From Actinomadura opuntiae (lineage in GTDB: Bacteria > Actinomycetota > Actinomycetes > Streptosporangiales > Streptosporangiaceae): 64,000 nucleotides of DNA. The notes below the pieces were generated by a model, which saw only the letters and a program-made list of their open reading frames with translations, searched no databases and was not told the origin of the DNA. Every line of letters begins with the position of its first letter. Position 1 is the first letter of the stretch. Shown piece after piece: positions 25,350 to 34,942 of the stretch. The stretch lies in the NCBI RefSeq assembly GCF_030283205.1, contig NZ_JASNWF010000009.1, positions 62,001-126,000 on the forward strand. The letters run 5' to 3'. The translations under genes and the position numbers were made by a program.

Positions 25350-25943
25350 TCAGAACGGCGGGTCGTCGGAGAAGCCGCCGCCGCCCCCGCCGCCACCGCC
25401 GGTGGCCCAGGGGTCGTTGGCCTGGCCGCCCTGCTGGCCGCCGCCGAAGCCGCCGCCACCCTGACCGCCGCCGCCGAAACCGCCGCCGCCCTGGTCACCG
25501 CCGCCGAAGCCGCCGCCGCCCTGGCCGCCGCCCTGGCCGCCGCCACCGCCGCCGCCGAAACCGCCGCCGCCACCCTGCCGCTGGGTCTTGTTGACCTTGG
25601 CGGTCGCGTTGCGCAGCGACGGGCCGACCTCGTCGACCTCGATCTCGAAGACGGTGCGCTTCTCACCCTCGCGGGTCTCGTACGAGCGCTGCTTGAGCCG
25701 GCCCTGCACGATCACCCGCATGCCGCGCTGCAGGGTCTCGGCGCAGTTCTCGGCGGCCTGCCGCCAGACGTTGCAGGTCAGGAAGAGCGCCTCGCCGTCC
25801 TTCCAGTCGTTGCTCTGGCGGTCGAAGAACCGCGGCGTCGACGCGATGCGGAAGGACGCGACCGCCTGGCCGCTGGAGGTGAAGCGCAGGTTCGGGTCCT
25901 CGACGAGGTTCCCGACGATCGTGATTACGGTGTCGCCTGCCAT
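25350..25943 (-). CDS. ssb: Single-stranded DNA-binding protein
   Basis: 197 residues. OB-fold domain at 1-115 ([70 protein letters not shown]). Residues 125-185 are an intrinsically disordered Gly/Gln linker of GGGGFGG-type repeats, and the acidic tip DDPPF at the C-terminus is the docking site for partner proteins. Coats ssDNA at the fork made by DnaB. Lies between rpsF and rpsR, the standard order. The Gly repeats make the DNA repetitive but this is not a CRISPR or mobile repeat. Confidence 0.97.
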   Translation of the reverse strand: MAGDTVITIVGNLVEDPNLRFTSSGQAVASFRIASTPRFFDRQSNDWKDGEALFLTCNVWRQAAENCAETLQRGMRVIVQGRLKQRSYETREGEKRTVFEIEVDEVGPSLRNATAKVNKTQRQGGGGGFGGGGGGGQGGGQGGGGFGGGDQGGGGFGGGGQGGGGFGGGQQGGQANDPWATGGGGGGGGGFSDDPPF

Positions 25944-25980
25944 GGGGCTCGCTCCGGCTGGTGTGAGGGCTGAGCCGGGC

Positions 25981-26271
25981 TCAGTGGACCTCGGGGCGGA
26001 TGACCTTGGTACGGAGGATCGACTCGCTCAGGTTGAGCTGCCGGTCGAGCTCCTTGACCGTGGCAGGCTCAGCCGACAGGTCGACCACCGCGTAGATGCC
26101 TTCGGACTTCTTCTGGATGTCGTACGCCAGGCGCCGGCGGCCCCAGACGTCGACCTTCTCGACGCTGCCGCCGCCGTCCTTCACGACTTTCAGGAACGGG
26201 TCGAGCGCCGCGTTCGCGGTGCGCTCGTCGATGCCGGGGTCGAGGATCGCCATCAGTTCGTAACGACGCAT
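25981..26271 (-). CDS. rpsF: 30S ribosomal protein S6
   Basis: 96 residues, full length for actinobacterial S6. [58 protein letters not shown] and the C-terminal [16 protein letters not shown] match the ferredoxin-like S6 fold. First gene of the rpsF-ssb-rpsR-rplI group; the leader carries a small perfect hairpin. Confidence 0.97.
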   Translation of the reverse strand: MRRYELMAILDPGIDERTANAALDPFLKVVKDGGGSVEKVDVWGRRRLAYDIQKKSEGIYAVVDLSAEPATVKELDRQLNLSESILRTKVIRPEVH

Positions 26272-26300
26272 GCTGTGTCCCTACCTCCTCTGGACTGGCG

Positions 26301-26319
26301 GTCACGGTCTCTCCGTGAC
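26301..26319 (-). promoter_or_regulatory. Hairpin in the rpsF leader
   Basis: gtcacgg-tctct-ccgtgac forms a perfect 7-bp stem 30 nt upstream of the rpsF start. In many bacteria the S6:S18 pair represses this operon through a leader hairpin exposing CCG; this element carries CCG in its stem and is a candidate for that role. Confidence 0.35.
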
Positions 26320-26460
26320 AGGAGGGCTCTTGCGTCCCCCGCGGCGGCACCGGGCTCCGATCAGCCGGGCGCGCCTGCCGCGGGACCGGTACAGGCTACC
26401 AACAGTTGGCAGCGTACGAGCCTGTTCCGGCCGGGCGGGCGGGCGGACCCCCGCGGCCCG

Positions 26461-26625
26461 CTAGCGCCGGGCGGCCGGACGGCCGGGGGCCCGGCGGCGC
26501 CGCCGCTCGAGCTCGGCCATGATGTCGGCCATCCGGGCGCGCATGCGCGCGGTCTGGGTGGTCAGCATGGACAGCTCCTCGACGAGCTCCGCGTCGCCGA
26601 TGACCCCGAGTTCGCTGGAGTTCAT
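26461..26625 (-). CDS. Small basic-tailed protein of unknown function upstream of rpsF
   Basis: 54 residues from ATG at 26625 with ggagg 7 nt upstream to a TAG at 26461-26463. N-terminal part NSSELGVIGDAELVEELSML, a helix TTQTARMRARMADIMAELE with heptad-like spacing, then a strongly basic tail (RRRRRAPGRPAARR). The good RBS and GC3 codon pattern argue that it is real. It sits on the same strand as rpsF, 189 bp upstream, so it may share the leader. I do not recognise the family. Confidence 0.6.
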   Translation of the reverse strand: MNSSELGVIGDAELVEELSMLTTQTARMRARMADIMAELERRRRRAPGRPAARR

Positions 26626-26882
26626 CGCCTCGCCTCCGCTCCCCGGCCCGCGCGGGCCGGAACGCTCTCCCTCACGGCTGGTGCTCCTCCTGGATCCGGG
26701 CCGGGGGACCCCGGCCGGTGTTATCGAATCCGTGTTCGACCGTACCGGGTGGCACCGACATTTCCGAGCGCCGCCGCCGGTTGATCTTCCGACCGGCTGG
26801 GCATTCCTTTACGCACATGGTCCGTCCGGTCCCGCGGTCACCATGCGCACCGCGCGGGCACCCACGAAGTGAGGAGGTCCGG

Positions 26883-27191
26883 ATGCCAGAGGAGGTAGCC
26901 GGGACGAGGCACGCGACCGCCCAGAGCAGGACCGAGCCCGAGAGCCACCGGCTGCAGGACGTCCTCGCCGTCCTGGCGTTCACCCTCGGGGTCGCCGCCC
27001 TCGTGCTCGGCGGCGGCATCCCCGCGGCCCACTTCGCCGGCCTGGTGGTCGGCGTCATCGGCCTGCCGCTCGCGCTCGTCTCGCAGATGATCTCGGCGAC
27101 GACCAACGAGCGCTGGCTGAACGTGATCGGCATGGTCGCCTCGTTCGTCGGCGCCGGCTTCGCGATCAGCCACGGCGGCTTCTCCCTCTGA
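26883..27191 (+). CDS. Small membrane protein of unknown function
   Basis: 102 residues from ATG at 26883, preceded by aggagg. A hydrophilic N-terminus (30 residues) is followed by LQDVLAVLAFTLGVAALVLGGGI, FAGLVVGVIGLPLALVSQMI, and after the loop SATTNERWLNV a third helix IGMVASFVGAGFAISHGGF. Three membrane segments are likely. No catalytic or transport motif seen. Monocistronic, divergent from the small gene upstream of rpsF. Confidence 0.65.
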   Translation: MPEEVAGTRHATAQSRTEPESHRLQDVLAVLAFTLGVAALVLGGGIPAAHFAGLVVGVIGLPLALVSQMISATTNERWLNVIGMVASFVGAGFAISHGGFSL

Positions 27192-27327
27192 CCGCGCCGC
27201 CCCGGGCGCCGTCCCCCCGGTGGACGGCGCTTCCGGCATGCGCGCGGACGGCTCTCGCCCGCGCCTCGCCGGCCGGTGAGGCGCGTTGCGGGGCGAAACG
27301 TCCGACCGCGCGGATAACCTCGGTGCC

Positions 27328-28095
27328 ATGCGCATCGGAGCCCACGTCGACCAGACCGAACCGCTCGCCAACGCCCGCGCGGTCGGGGCCGAGGTCGTCC
27401 AGTTCTTCCTGGGCGACCCGCAGGGCTGGAAGAAGCCCGTGCTGCCGGAGGGCGTCGAGGCGCTGGACGGCTCCGGCGTGGACGTCTACGTGCACGCCCC
27501 GTACACGATCAACGTGGCGACGTCCAACAACCGGATCCGCATCCCGAGCCGCAAGAACCTCGCCCAGCAGCTGGAGGCGGCCGCGTCGATCGGCGCGAAG
27601 GGCCTGATCGTGCACGGCGGGCACGTGCTGAAGGACGACGACCCGGAGACCGGCTTCGAGAACTGGCGCAAGGTGTTCGAGCGCACCGACTGCCCGATCC
27701 CGGTGCTCATCGAGAACACCGCGGGCGGCGGCAACGCGATGGCGCGCAAGTTCGACCGCATCGCCCGGCTGTGGGAGGTGCTGTCGGGAGTGCCGGGGCT
27801 GGAGGACAAGCTCGGTTTCTGCCTCGACACCTGCCACGCGCACGCGGCCGGCGAGGAGCTCGTCGACGCCGTCGACCGGATCAAGGCCATAACCGGCCGC
27901 ATCGATCTGGTGCACTGCAACGACAGCCGGGACGCGTTCGGCTCCGGCGCCGACCGGCACGCCAACCTCGGCAGCGGCAGCATCGACCCCGAGCTGATCC
28001 TGGCCGTGGTGCGGGCCGCGGACGCGCCGGTCGTGGTGGAGACGCCCGCCGCCGGGCAGGCCGGCGACATCACCTGGCTGCGCGACAACCTCTGA
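27328..28095 (+). CDS. nfo: Endonuclease IV (AP endonuclease family 2)
   Basis: 255 residues from ATG at 27328, directly before [36 protein letters not shown], the start of the TIM-barrel. Metal-ligand motifs of the Nfo family: [37 protein letters not shown] (Glu), [13 protein letters not shown] (Asp/His), [21 protein letters not shown] and VVVETPA. Cleaves the phosphodiester 5' of abasic sites in base excision repair, working downstream of glycosylases such as the AlkA fusion in this window. Confidence 0.93.
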   Translation: MRIGAHVDQTEPLANARAVGAEVVQFFLGDPQGWKKPVLPEGVEALDGSGVDVYVHAPYTINVATSNNRIRIPSRKNLAQQLEAAASIGAKGLIVHGGHVLKDDDPETGFENWRKVFERTDCPIPVLIENTAGGGNAMARKFDRIARLWEVLSGVPGLEDKLGFCLDTCHAHAAGEELVDAVDRIKAITGRIDLVHCNDSRDAFGSGADRHANLGSGSIDPELILAVVRAADAPVVVETPAAGQAGDITWLRDNL

Positions 28096-28323
28096 CGGGC
28101 GCGCGACGGGGGCGCCGAACGGGGCGCGCGCGACGGGCCGCGGCGCCCTGGCACGATCAGGCCATCCATGGAACCGGTGCGGCGAGCCGGGCATCCAACC
28201 CTGTGACGGTCGGCATGGCGACAAACGCGCGGTGTCCCGTCACACTGGCATAATCCGGAACCCAGCCCATCAGCGCACGCGCGTCCACCCGGCGGCGGCG
28301 CGCGAACCGATCGGGAGCCCCCC

Positions 28324-28710
28324 ATGGCCCAGCCCCCGTACGATCCCTACGGCTACGGCTCGCACGACCCCTACGCTCCCCAGCCGTACTCGCAGCCGGC
28401 CGTGCAGCACCACTACTACGGCGGCGGCTCCGTGCCGACCGGCCGCGGCACCAACGGCATGGCGACCGCGTCGATGGTCCTGGGGCTCGTCGGCTTCGTC
28501 AGCTGCGGCCTGACCTCCGTCCTGGCGATCATCTTCGGGCACGTCGCGCAGGGCCAGATCAAGCGGACGCACGAGGAGGGCTCGGGCATGGCGCTGGCCG
28601 GCCTGATCCTCGGCTACATCGTCACCGCCGGCTGGGTGATCTTCTGGATCTTCTACGTCTGGCTGTGGGCGATCATGTTCGGCAGCGCCGCGACCACCAG
28701 CACCTACTGA
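28324..28710 (+). CDS. DUF4190 membrane protein
   Basis: 128 residues. Tyr/Pro-rich cytoplasmic N-terminus (PPYDPYGYGSHDPYAPQPYSQP), then TNGMATASMVLGLVGFVSCGLTSVLAIIFGHVAQGQIKRT and GSGMALAGLILGYIVTAGWVIFWIFYVWLW: two membrane segments with the GHxAxxQI loop diagnostic of DUF4190. Function unknown; such proteins are common in actinobacteria near cell-envelope genes. ATG preceded by gggagc. Confidence 0.85.
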   Translation: MAQPPYDPYGYGSHDPYAPQPYSQPAVQHHYYGGGSVPTGRGTNGMATASMVLGLVGFVSCGLTSVLAIIFGHVAQGQIKRTHEEGSGMALAGLILGYIVTAGWVIFWIFYVWLWAIMFGSAATTSTY

Positions 28711-28732
28711 GCGTCCGGGCGCGCCCGCGCCC

Positions 28733-29200
28733 TCACGCCAGCCGGGGGACCCCCGCCACCTCCACCCCCACGCTCGCCAGCAGCACCACCATGGGCGTGG
28801 AGGTGTCCCGCCAGGCCTTGACCGCGCCGCCGAAGACGTCGAGGACGGTCCGGAACGCGGCCTGGTCGGCGTCGGCGAGCTCCGACCACGACTCGTACAG
28901 CACCAGGTAGCCGTTCTTGGCGGGCGTCCAGGACAGGTCGGCGAGGCAGTCGTCCAGGGCGTCCCAGTTGCCGCCGAACCAGCCGGGGAACTCGAAGACC
29001 TCCGCGCACAGCCGCAGGAACGCGTCCTTGCCGCGGGCGCGGCGGCCGTCGAGATGGAAGCCGCGCCAGCCGGCCTCCTCGGCCCTCCCGATCCAGGACG
29101 TGTCGCCGACGGCGCCGGGGACGGCGGGCGTCCGCCACTGGTAGACGCCCGGTCCCAGCCGCCCGGCGAGCAGCTCGTCCAGTGCTCGGTTCGCGTTCAC
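28733..29200 (-). CDS. Barstar-family protein (RNase inhibitor-like)
   Basis: 155 residues from GTG at 29200 with ggag upstream. The barstar signature is clear: AGWRGFHLDGRRARGKDAFLRLCAEVFEFPGWFGGNWDALDDCLADLSW, followed by a long helix DQAAFRTVLDVFGGAVKAWR. Barstar binds and blocks barnase-type ribonucleases. No barnase or other toxin gene adjoins, so this is an orphan inhibitor or a protein with another partner. Divergent from the MerR-like gene. Confidence 0.85.
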   Translation of the reverse strand: MNANRALDELLAGRLGPGVYQWRTPAVPGAVGDTSWIGRAEEAGWRGFHLDGRRARGKDAFLRLCAEVFEFPGWFGGNWDALDDCLADLSWTPAKNGYLVLYESWSELADADQAAFRTVLDVFGGAVKAWRDTSTPMVVLLASVGVEVAGVPRLA

Positions 29201-29364
29201 GTCGTCTCCAGCCGGTCGTCCTCCGCGCGGGCGCGGGACACCGGAGCCCCCGCCCGGCGCGATCCTCCCCGGCATTCGCCTACGGAATCCCCAAGCCCCC
29301 GCAATCGTCCCGGCGATCCCCGCCGCCCGGGCGCGGCGGGTTCGCGGACGCGCGGGAAACGGGC

Positions 29365-30177
29365 TTGGCCGGCTACCGGCTCTACGACATCGCGGCGGCC
29401 GCCCGCCTGGACCTGGTCCGCACGCTGCGCGACCTCGGCGTCGACCTGGAGACCGTGCGGCGGGTGCTGGCCCGCGAGATCACCGTCGGGGAGGTCGCGG
29501 CGGCGCACGCCGAGGCGCTCGACGTGCAGATCCGCACGCTCCGGCTGCGCCGGGCCGTGCTGCGCGCGGTTGTCAGGCGGGGGTCCGCCCCGGAGGAGGT
29601 CCAGCTGATGCACAGGCTCGCGAAACTGTCCGACGAGGAGCGCAACCGGATCATCACCGAGTTCGTCGAGGAGACCTTCGCCGGGCTGGAGGTGAACCCC
29701 GGCTTCGCCGAGAAGATGCGCGCGGCGCTGCCGGAACTGCCCGACGACCCCGCGCCCGAGCAGGTCGACGCGTGGGTGGAGCTGGCCGAACTGGTCGGCG
29801 ACCCGGACTTCCGCGCGGCCGTCCGCCGGATGGCGGAGTTCCAGGCCGAGGAGGCCGCGCGGGGACCGGCCCCGGAGGGCATGGCGGGACTGACCGAGAT
29901 CACGCTCGCGAAGGCGGGCGCGGCGATCGAGAACGGGATCGACCCGGCGTCCGACGCCGCCCGGCCCGTCGTGGACGAGCTGGCCGCCGCCTACGCCGCC
30001 ACGTTCGGCGAGCAGGACGGCCCGGACTTCCGCGCCCGGCTGCTGCACCGGCTGGAGGTCGGCGGCGACCGGCGCGCCGAGCGGTACTGGCAGCTGCTCG
30101 CCGTGATCAACGGCTGGCCCGTTCCGCCCTCGCTGGTGCCGGTGTTCGAGTGGTTCCTGGCGGCGCTGCGCCGGTGA
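29365..30177 (+). CDS. MerR-like regulator lacking the first HTH helices
   Basis: 270 residues from TTG at 29365, the earliest sensible start (gggaa upstream). It begins at GLAGYRLYDIAAAARLDLVRTLRDLGVDLETVRRVLA, which aligns with the second half of a MerR HTH (AGYRxYD, LR-LGxxLExIRxxL). The preceding 20-25 residues with the recognition helix are absent in all frames upstream. A dimerisation helix and a roughly 170-residue helical effector domain follow (EEVQLMHRLAKLSDEERNRIITEFVEETF). It may be a decaying gene or a regulator that no longer binds DNA. Confidence 0.6.
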   Translation: MAGYRLYDIAAAARLDLVRTLRDLGVDLETVRRVLAREITVGEVAAAHAEALDVQIRTLRLRRAVLRAVVRRGSAPEEVQLMHRLAKLSDEERNRIITEFVEETFAGLEVNPGFAEKMRAALPELPDDPAPEQVDAWVELAELVGDPDFRAAVRRMAEFQAEEAARGPAPEGMAGLTEITLAKAGAAIENGIDPASDAARPVVDELAAAYAATFGEQDGPDFRARLLHRLEVGGDRRAERYWQLLAVINGWPVPPSLVPVFEWFLAALRR

Positions 30178-30181
30178 CGCC

Positions 30182-31615
30182 TCAGCCGGCGGGGGACGCG
30201 GCGGCGGCGTCCGTGCGCAGGTGTCGCGCGCCCCGCCGGCGGCGGAGCGAGACCGCGTCGTCGGCGCCGTCGAGGACCCCGCCGGCCGGGTCGTCCTCGC
30301 CGCCCGTCCGCACGATGTCGCCGGACGGGCGCAGGACGTCCCGCACCACCAGCACCGCCATCGCCAGCACGGTGACGAACCGGGCGAGCAGCGCGATGGT
30401 GTAGACGTCCTGGCTGATCCCGCCCTCCGGCGCGTCCAGGTGCAGGACCGCCGACACGGTGGACGACAGGTCCGAGCCCGGCACCTGCAACGACACCGAC
30501 AGCAGGTACCACCAGATCCCGAAGAAGTAGACGACCTCGCCTACCTGCCACACCACGAAGGCAGGCAGCTTCGGGCGCGCCAGCACCGCGAGGGGCAGCA
30601 GCCACAGCACGTACTGCGGCGACCAGACCTTGTTCGGCAGCATGAACGCGACGAGCACCAGGAACATCAGCTGCGGCAGGCGGGGACGGCGCGGCGCCGC
30701 GAGCGCGAGCACCGCGATCCCGGCGGCGAGGACCAGGAACGTTCCCGTCCCGGCGAGGTTCAGCTCGTCGGTGTCGGACGCGAGGCCGGACAATCCGTGC
30801 TCCTGCAGCACGAAGAAGATGGAGCCCCAGTCGATGCCGCGCTTCTGGCTGAAGCTGTAGAACTCCACCCAGCCGTCCCACGCGAACACCATCACCGGCA
30901 CGTTCACGACCAGCCAGGCGCCGGCGGTGCCCGCGAGCATCCGCGCCATCGCGCGCCACTGCCCCGCGCGGACGCACAGCAGCACCAGCGGCCCGAGGAA
31001 CAGCAGCGGGTAGAACTTCGCCGCGATCGCCAGCCCGAGCAGCGCGCCCGCCAGCGCCGGCCGGCGCGACGACCACGCCGCCAGGGCCAGCGCCGACAGC
31101 GCCACCGCGAGCAGGTCCCAGTTGATGTAAGCGGTGAGCAGCAGCGACGGTGACAGCGCCACCATCAGCCCGGCGCGCAGCGACCGGCGCCCCGCCACGT
31201 ACGCGGTCGCGAGCACCGCGGCGACCGCCAGCACGGCCAGCAGCAGCACGGTGACGTTGTAGAACGCCATCCCCCGCTCGTCCACCCCGAACGGTTTGAC
31301 CAGCCACGCGGCCAGCTGCATGAACCCGCCGCTCAGCACCGGGTACTCGACGTGGTGGATGTCGGAACCGGTGAACGAGTCGAAGTAGGGGACCTTCCCG
31401 TCGTTCAGCCCGCGCACGTAGTACAGCGGGTACACGTCGGTGTAGCACGCGCGCGTCGTCGTCTTGACGAAGTCGAACTTGGCCGAGGCGCACGGCTGCT
31501 TCTGCAGCCAGCCCAGCGCGCACACCACGGCGGCGGCGCCCGCCAGGACCGGCACGAGCCGCGCCATCCGGCCGCGTTCCCCGGCCGGCCCCGTACCGGT
31601 CCCGGCGCCGGCCAT
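30182..31615 (-). CDS. GT87/DUF2029-type polyprenyl-phosphate-mannose glycosyltransferase
   Basis: 477 residues from ATG at 31615 (gagaggg 5 nt upstream; an in-frame ATG at 31642 is the alternative). Ten to twelve membrane helices. The first periplasmic loop has VYPLYYVRGLNDGKVPYFD and VEYPVLSGGFM, typical of GT-C integral mannosyltransferases; the SPSLLLTAYINWDLLAVALSALALAAW and AIAAKFYPLLFLGPLVLL blocks match DUF2029/PimE-like enzymes. Uses a lipid-linked sugar on the outer face of the membrane. Neighbouring class A PBPs match the M. tuberculosis order ponA1-Rv0051. Confidence 0.85.
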   Translation of the reverse strand: MAGAGTGTGPAGERGRMARLVPVLAGAAAVVCALGWLQKQPCASAKFDFVKTTTRACYTDVYPLYYVRGLNDGKVPYFDSFTGSDIHHVEYPVLSGGFMQLAAWLVKPFGVDERGMAFYNVTVLLLAVLAVAAVLATAYVAGRRSLRAGLMVALSPSLLLTAYINWDLLAVALSALALAAWSSRRPALAGALLGLAIAAKFYPLLFLGPLVLLCVRAGQWRAMARMLAGTAGAWLVVNVPVMVFAWDGWVEFYSFSQKRGIDWGSIFFVLQEHGLSGLASDTDELNLAGTGTFLVLAAGIAVLALAAPRRPRLPQLMFLVLVAFMLPNKVWSPQYVLWLLPLAVLARPKLPAFVVWQVGEVVYFFGIWWYLLSVSLQVPGSDLSSTVSAVLHLDAPEGGISQDVYTIALLARFVTVLAMAVLVVRDVLRPSGDIVRTGGEDDPAGGVLDGADDAVSLRRRRGARHLRTDAAAASPAG

Positions 31616-31729
31616 TGCGACCCTCTCAGAAGACGACGACATGGACAGCAGACTATTGGTCGCCGCGCGCCGGACGCGTCCCCGCACCGCGCCCCCGCCG
31701 AACGTACGGGAAACCCTCAGGAAAGGGAG

Positions 31730-31757
31730 CGGCCCGGAGCCGATGGGCTCCGGGCCG
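31730..31757. terminator. Terminator after the first PBP gene
   Basis: Perfect 12-bp stem cggcccggagcc / ggctccgggccg with GATG loop, 23 bp past the PBP stop codon; a pyrimidine run follows on the minus strand. Confidence 0.75.
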
Positions 31758-31779
31758 TCTCGCGTTCACGCGCTCGGGA

Positions 31780-34500
31780 TCAGTTGGTGGTCCCGTTGGG
31801 CTGGGTCGGGTCGCCGGGCTCCTCGTTCCTGCACGCCTGGTTGTTCGGATGCAGCTTGCACCACTGCCTCAGGGCGGCCGGGTCGGTCGGAGGGAGGTTC
31901 GGGTTGCAGCCGGGCGGCATGTTGAAGCCGTTGCAGGGCTGGCCCGTGCCCGGGGTCGTCGGCGTGTTCGACGGGTTCGGGGAGGTGCTGCGGCAGGGCT
32001 GCCCGTTCTGCTGCTGCCCCTGCCCGTTGTTACCGCACGTCGGCGTCTTCGTCGGGGTCGGCGAGGTCGTCGGCGACGTGGTCGGCTGCGGCTTCGCGAC
32101 CGCCCACGGGGCGACCGTCCCGCCGTAGACCGGCGGCGGGAACGGCGTGATCTCCTTGCCCTCCAGCGCCTTGGTCATGACCATCTTGAACAGCTCGGCC
32201 GGGACGGTACCACCGTAGACCTGGCTGTATCCGCCGACGCCGACCAGGGACTTCTGGGTCTTGCCGTCCTTCGTCGACCGCCACATCGCGGCCGCCGTCA
32301 CGTACTCGGGCGTGTAGCCGACGAACCAGGCGGACTTGTTCTGCGACGACGTACCGGTCTTGCCGGCGACCGGGCGGGCGCCGAGGCTCGCCCCGGTACC
32401 GGTGCCGTGCGTGACCACGCCGCGCATCGCCTCCGTGGCGTCCGCCGCGACACCCTGGTCGAAGACCTGGGTGCTCTTCTTGGCCCACGGCTCCTTCTTC
32501 ACCGGCTTGCCCGCATCGTTCAGGACCGGGTTGCCGTTCGCGTCCGTGATCGACTTGATCACGTGCGCCGGCCGGTGCACGCCGCCGGCGGCGAACGTCT
32601 GGTACACCGACGCCATCGTGACCGACGTCGCGGTGATGACACCGAGGGGCAGCGAGGTGTAGTTGGCGTTGAGCCCCTCGGTGTTGGAGGGGATGCCCAT
32701 CTTCTCGGCCATGTCCACGACCTTGTCCAGCCCGACCTTCTGGCCGAGGTCGACGTAGGCGGTGTTGATGGACTTCGCCGTCATCTCCTTCAGGTCGAAG
32801 ACGCCGTTCTCCGACCGGCTGTCGTTGGTGAAGGCCGTCCCGTTGATGATGCGCCGGTAATGGCCGTCCAGCGTCGTTTTCAGGCTGACGTCATTGTCCA
32901 GCGCGGTCGCGAGCACGACCGGCTTGAACGACGAACCGGGCTGCACCTTCCCCTGGAAGGAGTCGTCGAACTGCTGCTTGGCGTAGCTCGGGCCGCCGTA
33001 GGCGGCGATCACCCCGCCGGTCTTCGGATCGACCACGGTGAGGCCGAAGTGGATGGTGCTGTTGAAGCCCTTCTCCCTCTTCAGCTGCTTCACCGCCGTC
33101 GCGGTGTAGTTCTGCAGGTCCCGGTCGAACGTGGTGGTGATCCGCAGGCCCGCGGTCTGGACGCGCTGCTTGGAGATGCCGAGCGTCCCGAGCTCGGAGA
33201 TGACCCGGTCGGTGAGGTACCCGGTCTGCCCCGTGTCCTTGATGTCGCTCCACTTCTCGTACGTCTGCGGGAACTTCGCCTTGGCGCGTTCCTCAGGCGT
33301 TATCCAGCCCTTCTTCACCATTCCCTCGACCACGTAGTTCCAGCGGGCGATGAGCGCCTGCTTCTGCGGGTCGGAGTCGGAACCGAAGGACTTGAAGTAG
33401 GTCGGACGCTGGATCATCGCGGCCAGCAGCGCCGCCTGGGAGGCGTTGATGTCCTTGACGGGCTTGTGGAAGTAGGCGCGCGAGGCGGCCTGGACGCCGT
33501 AGGCGTCACGGCCGAAGAAGACGGTGTTGAGGTACTGCTCGAGCACCCAGTTCTTCGACTTCTCGTTGCCCATCCGGACGGAGATCAGGATCTCCTTGAG
33601 CTTGCGGCTGACGGTCCGCTTCTGGCTCAGGCCCTGGTAGTAGTTGCGGGCGAGCTGCTGGGTGATCGTCGAGGCGCCGTTGACGTCCCCGCCGGTCGCG
33701 GCCCGGTACAGCGCGCCGGCGATGCCGCTCGGCGAGATGCCCGGCTCGTTGTAGAACTCGCGGTCCTCCGCGGCGAGCACCGCGTGCTGGACGACCTCCG
33801 GGATGTCCTTGAGCGGGAGGATCTCGCGGTTCATGCCGACCCGCGCGATCGTGCTCTTGCCGTCGTCGTAGGTGATGACCGACGCCTGCTTCGTCACGTC
33901 GGCCTGCTTGGCCTTCGGGATCGGGGTGTTGGCGTAGGCCACCCCGACCAGCGCCGCGATGCCGAGGATCCCCACCGTGACGATCGCGGTGACGATCTTC
34001 CAGTTCGGGACGTACTTCCGCCAGCCGGTCTTCTCCGGCTTGTCCCTGCGCCGTCCGCGCCGGCCGCTGCGTCCGCCGCCGCCCCCGCCGAAACCGCCCG
34101 GACCGCCCGGACCGCCGGGGCCGCCCGGACCCCCGGGACCACCGGGCCCGCCCGGACCGCCGGGACCCGACCGCATCGCGTTCGGCGGCACCGCACGGCG
34201 CCGGCCCCCGGGGGCACCCGGGCCGCCCGGTCCGCCCGGTCCACCCGGCCCGCCGGGTCCGCCGACCCGCGCGGGGCCCGGGCCGCGCCCGGCCGGCCTG
34301 GCACCGGGCCGCGGCGCGGCCCTCCCGGGCGTCGGCGCGCCCATCTGCGGTCCGCGCGGCGCCCCCTGGGCTCCGCGCGGCATGCCCTGTCCCCCGCGCG
34401 GCGCGCCCTGGGGCATGCCCTGGGCACCGGGGCGGGGGGCGCCCCGCCCGCGAGGGGGGCCCTCTCCGTATTCGGGTCCGTAACGGCTTGGGTTGCTCAC
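31780..34500 (-). CDS. Class A penicillin-binding protein (transglycosylase/transpeptidase)
   Basis: 906 residues from GTG at 34500. Residues 1-158 are a cytoplasmic Gly/Pro/Arg-rich tail with GGPGGPGG runs; TM at 168-190. GT51 transglycosylase: [16 protein letters not shown] (Glu245) and [15 protein letters not shown]. Transpeptidase: PGSSFKPVV (Ser523-x-x-Lys526), KSINT (Ser577-Ile-Asn579) and VAGKTGTS (Lys714-Thr-Gly-Thr). The extracellular C-terminus (about 800-906) is Pro/Thr/Asn-rich with six cysteines. Polymerises and crosslinks peptidoglycan. Paralogue of the next gene upstream; both correspond in position to ponA1 of mycobacteria. Confidence 0.95.
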   Translation of the reverse strand: MSNPSRYGPEYGEGPPRGRGAPRPGAQGMPQGAPRGGQGMPRGAQGAPRGPQMGAPTPGRAAPRPGARPAGRGPGPARVGGPGGPGGPGGPGGPGAPGGRRRAVPPNAMRSGPGGPGGPGGPGGPGGPGGPGGPGGFGGGGGGRSGRRGRRRDKPEKTGWRKYVPNWKIVTAIVTVGILGIAALVGVAYANTPIPKAKQADVTKQASVITYDDGKSTIARVGMNREILPLKDIPEVVQHAVLAAEDREFYNEPGISPSGIAGALYRAATGGDVNGASTITQQLARNYYQGLSQKRTVSRKLKEILISVRMGNEKSKNWVLEQYLNTVFFGRDAYGVQAASRAYFHKPVKDINASQAALLAAMIQRPTYFKSFGSDSDPQKQALIARWNYVVEGMVKKGWITPEERAKAKFPQTYEKWSDIKDTGQTGYLTDRVISELGTLGISKQRVQTAGLRITTTFDRDLQNYTATAVKQLKREKGFNSTIHFGLTVVDPKTGGVIAAYGGPSYAKQQFDDSFQGKVQPGSSFKPVVLATALDNDVSLKTTLDGHYRRIINGTAFTNDSRSENGVFDLKEMTAKSINTAYVDLGQKVGLDKVVDMAEKMGIPSNTEGLNANYTSLPLGVITATSVTMASVYQTFAAGGVHRPAHVIKSITDANGNPVLNDAGKPVKKEPWAKKSTQVFDQGVAADATEAMRGVVTHGTGTGASLGARPVAGKTGTSSQNKSAWFVGYTPEYVTAAAMWRSTKDGKTQKSLVGVGGYSQVYGGTVPAELFKMVMTKALEGKEITPFPPPVYGGTVAPWAVAKPQPTTSPTTSPTPTKTPTCGNNGQGQQQNGQPCRSTSPNPSNTPTTPGTGQPCNGFNMPPGCNPNLPPTDPAALRQWCKLHPNNQACRNEEPGDPTQPNGTTN

Positions 34501-34942
34501 GCGACCTCATCAACTGGGGTACGGCTTTGCGTCGTCCGAGCGTACTGCTCACCTGGAGGCGTAGGGGGCCGGGGAGGAACGACGCCCTCCCTCGGATCGG
34601 ACGAACGCACGGGAACATGCCCGCCCCGTCCGGAATGTCCGGACCAGTGGCGGGCGGGGCCGGACCGGCGGGGCGACCTGCCCCGCCGCGAGCCGGCCTG
34701 CCCCGGCGCATCGGGCCGTGCGACGTCCGCCGCCGCGCCGCACGGCGTTCCGCGGACATGGCTCATGTCACACCCCGATCCGTCGAGGGGCTCGGTGGGC
34801 ACGGCCGGGGCGGACCGGGTCCCGCCTCCCTGCGGACGGGGCCCGGCCGTCGGCCATGAATACGTACGCGGACGGCCCCGCCGGTTCATCCGCGGCCGGT
34901 TCGCGCGCCGATCTCCGCACGGCCGGTCCATGCGCGGCCGGT
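34501..34942. other. 442-bp spacer between the two PBP genes
   Basis: No gene supported. At the 34501 end the leader gcgacctcatcaac matches the leader of the other PBP gene (see 38375-38388). Near 34885-34950 the 12-mer cgcggccggttc occurs twice. No perfect terminator stem was found after the upstream PBP stop. Confidence 0.5.

Noticed and set aside
25440-25580. Regular short repeats in ssb as a CRISPR or satellite
   Set aside because: They encode the Gly/Gln linker of SSB, with no spacers and codon-phased units.
34080-34270. ccgccggga-type repeats as a mobile repeat
   Set aside because: They encode GGPGGPGG runs of the PBP tail in frame.
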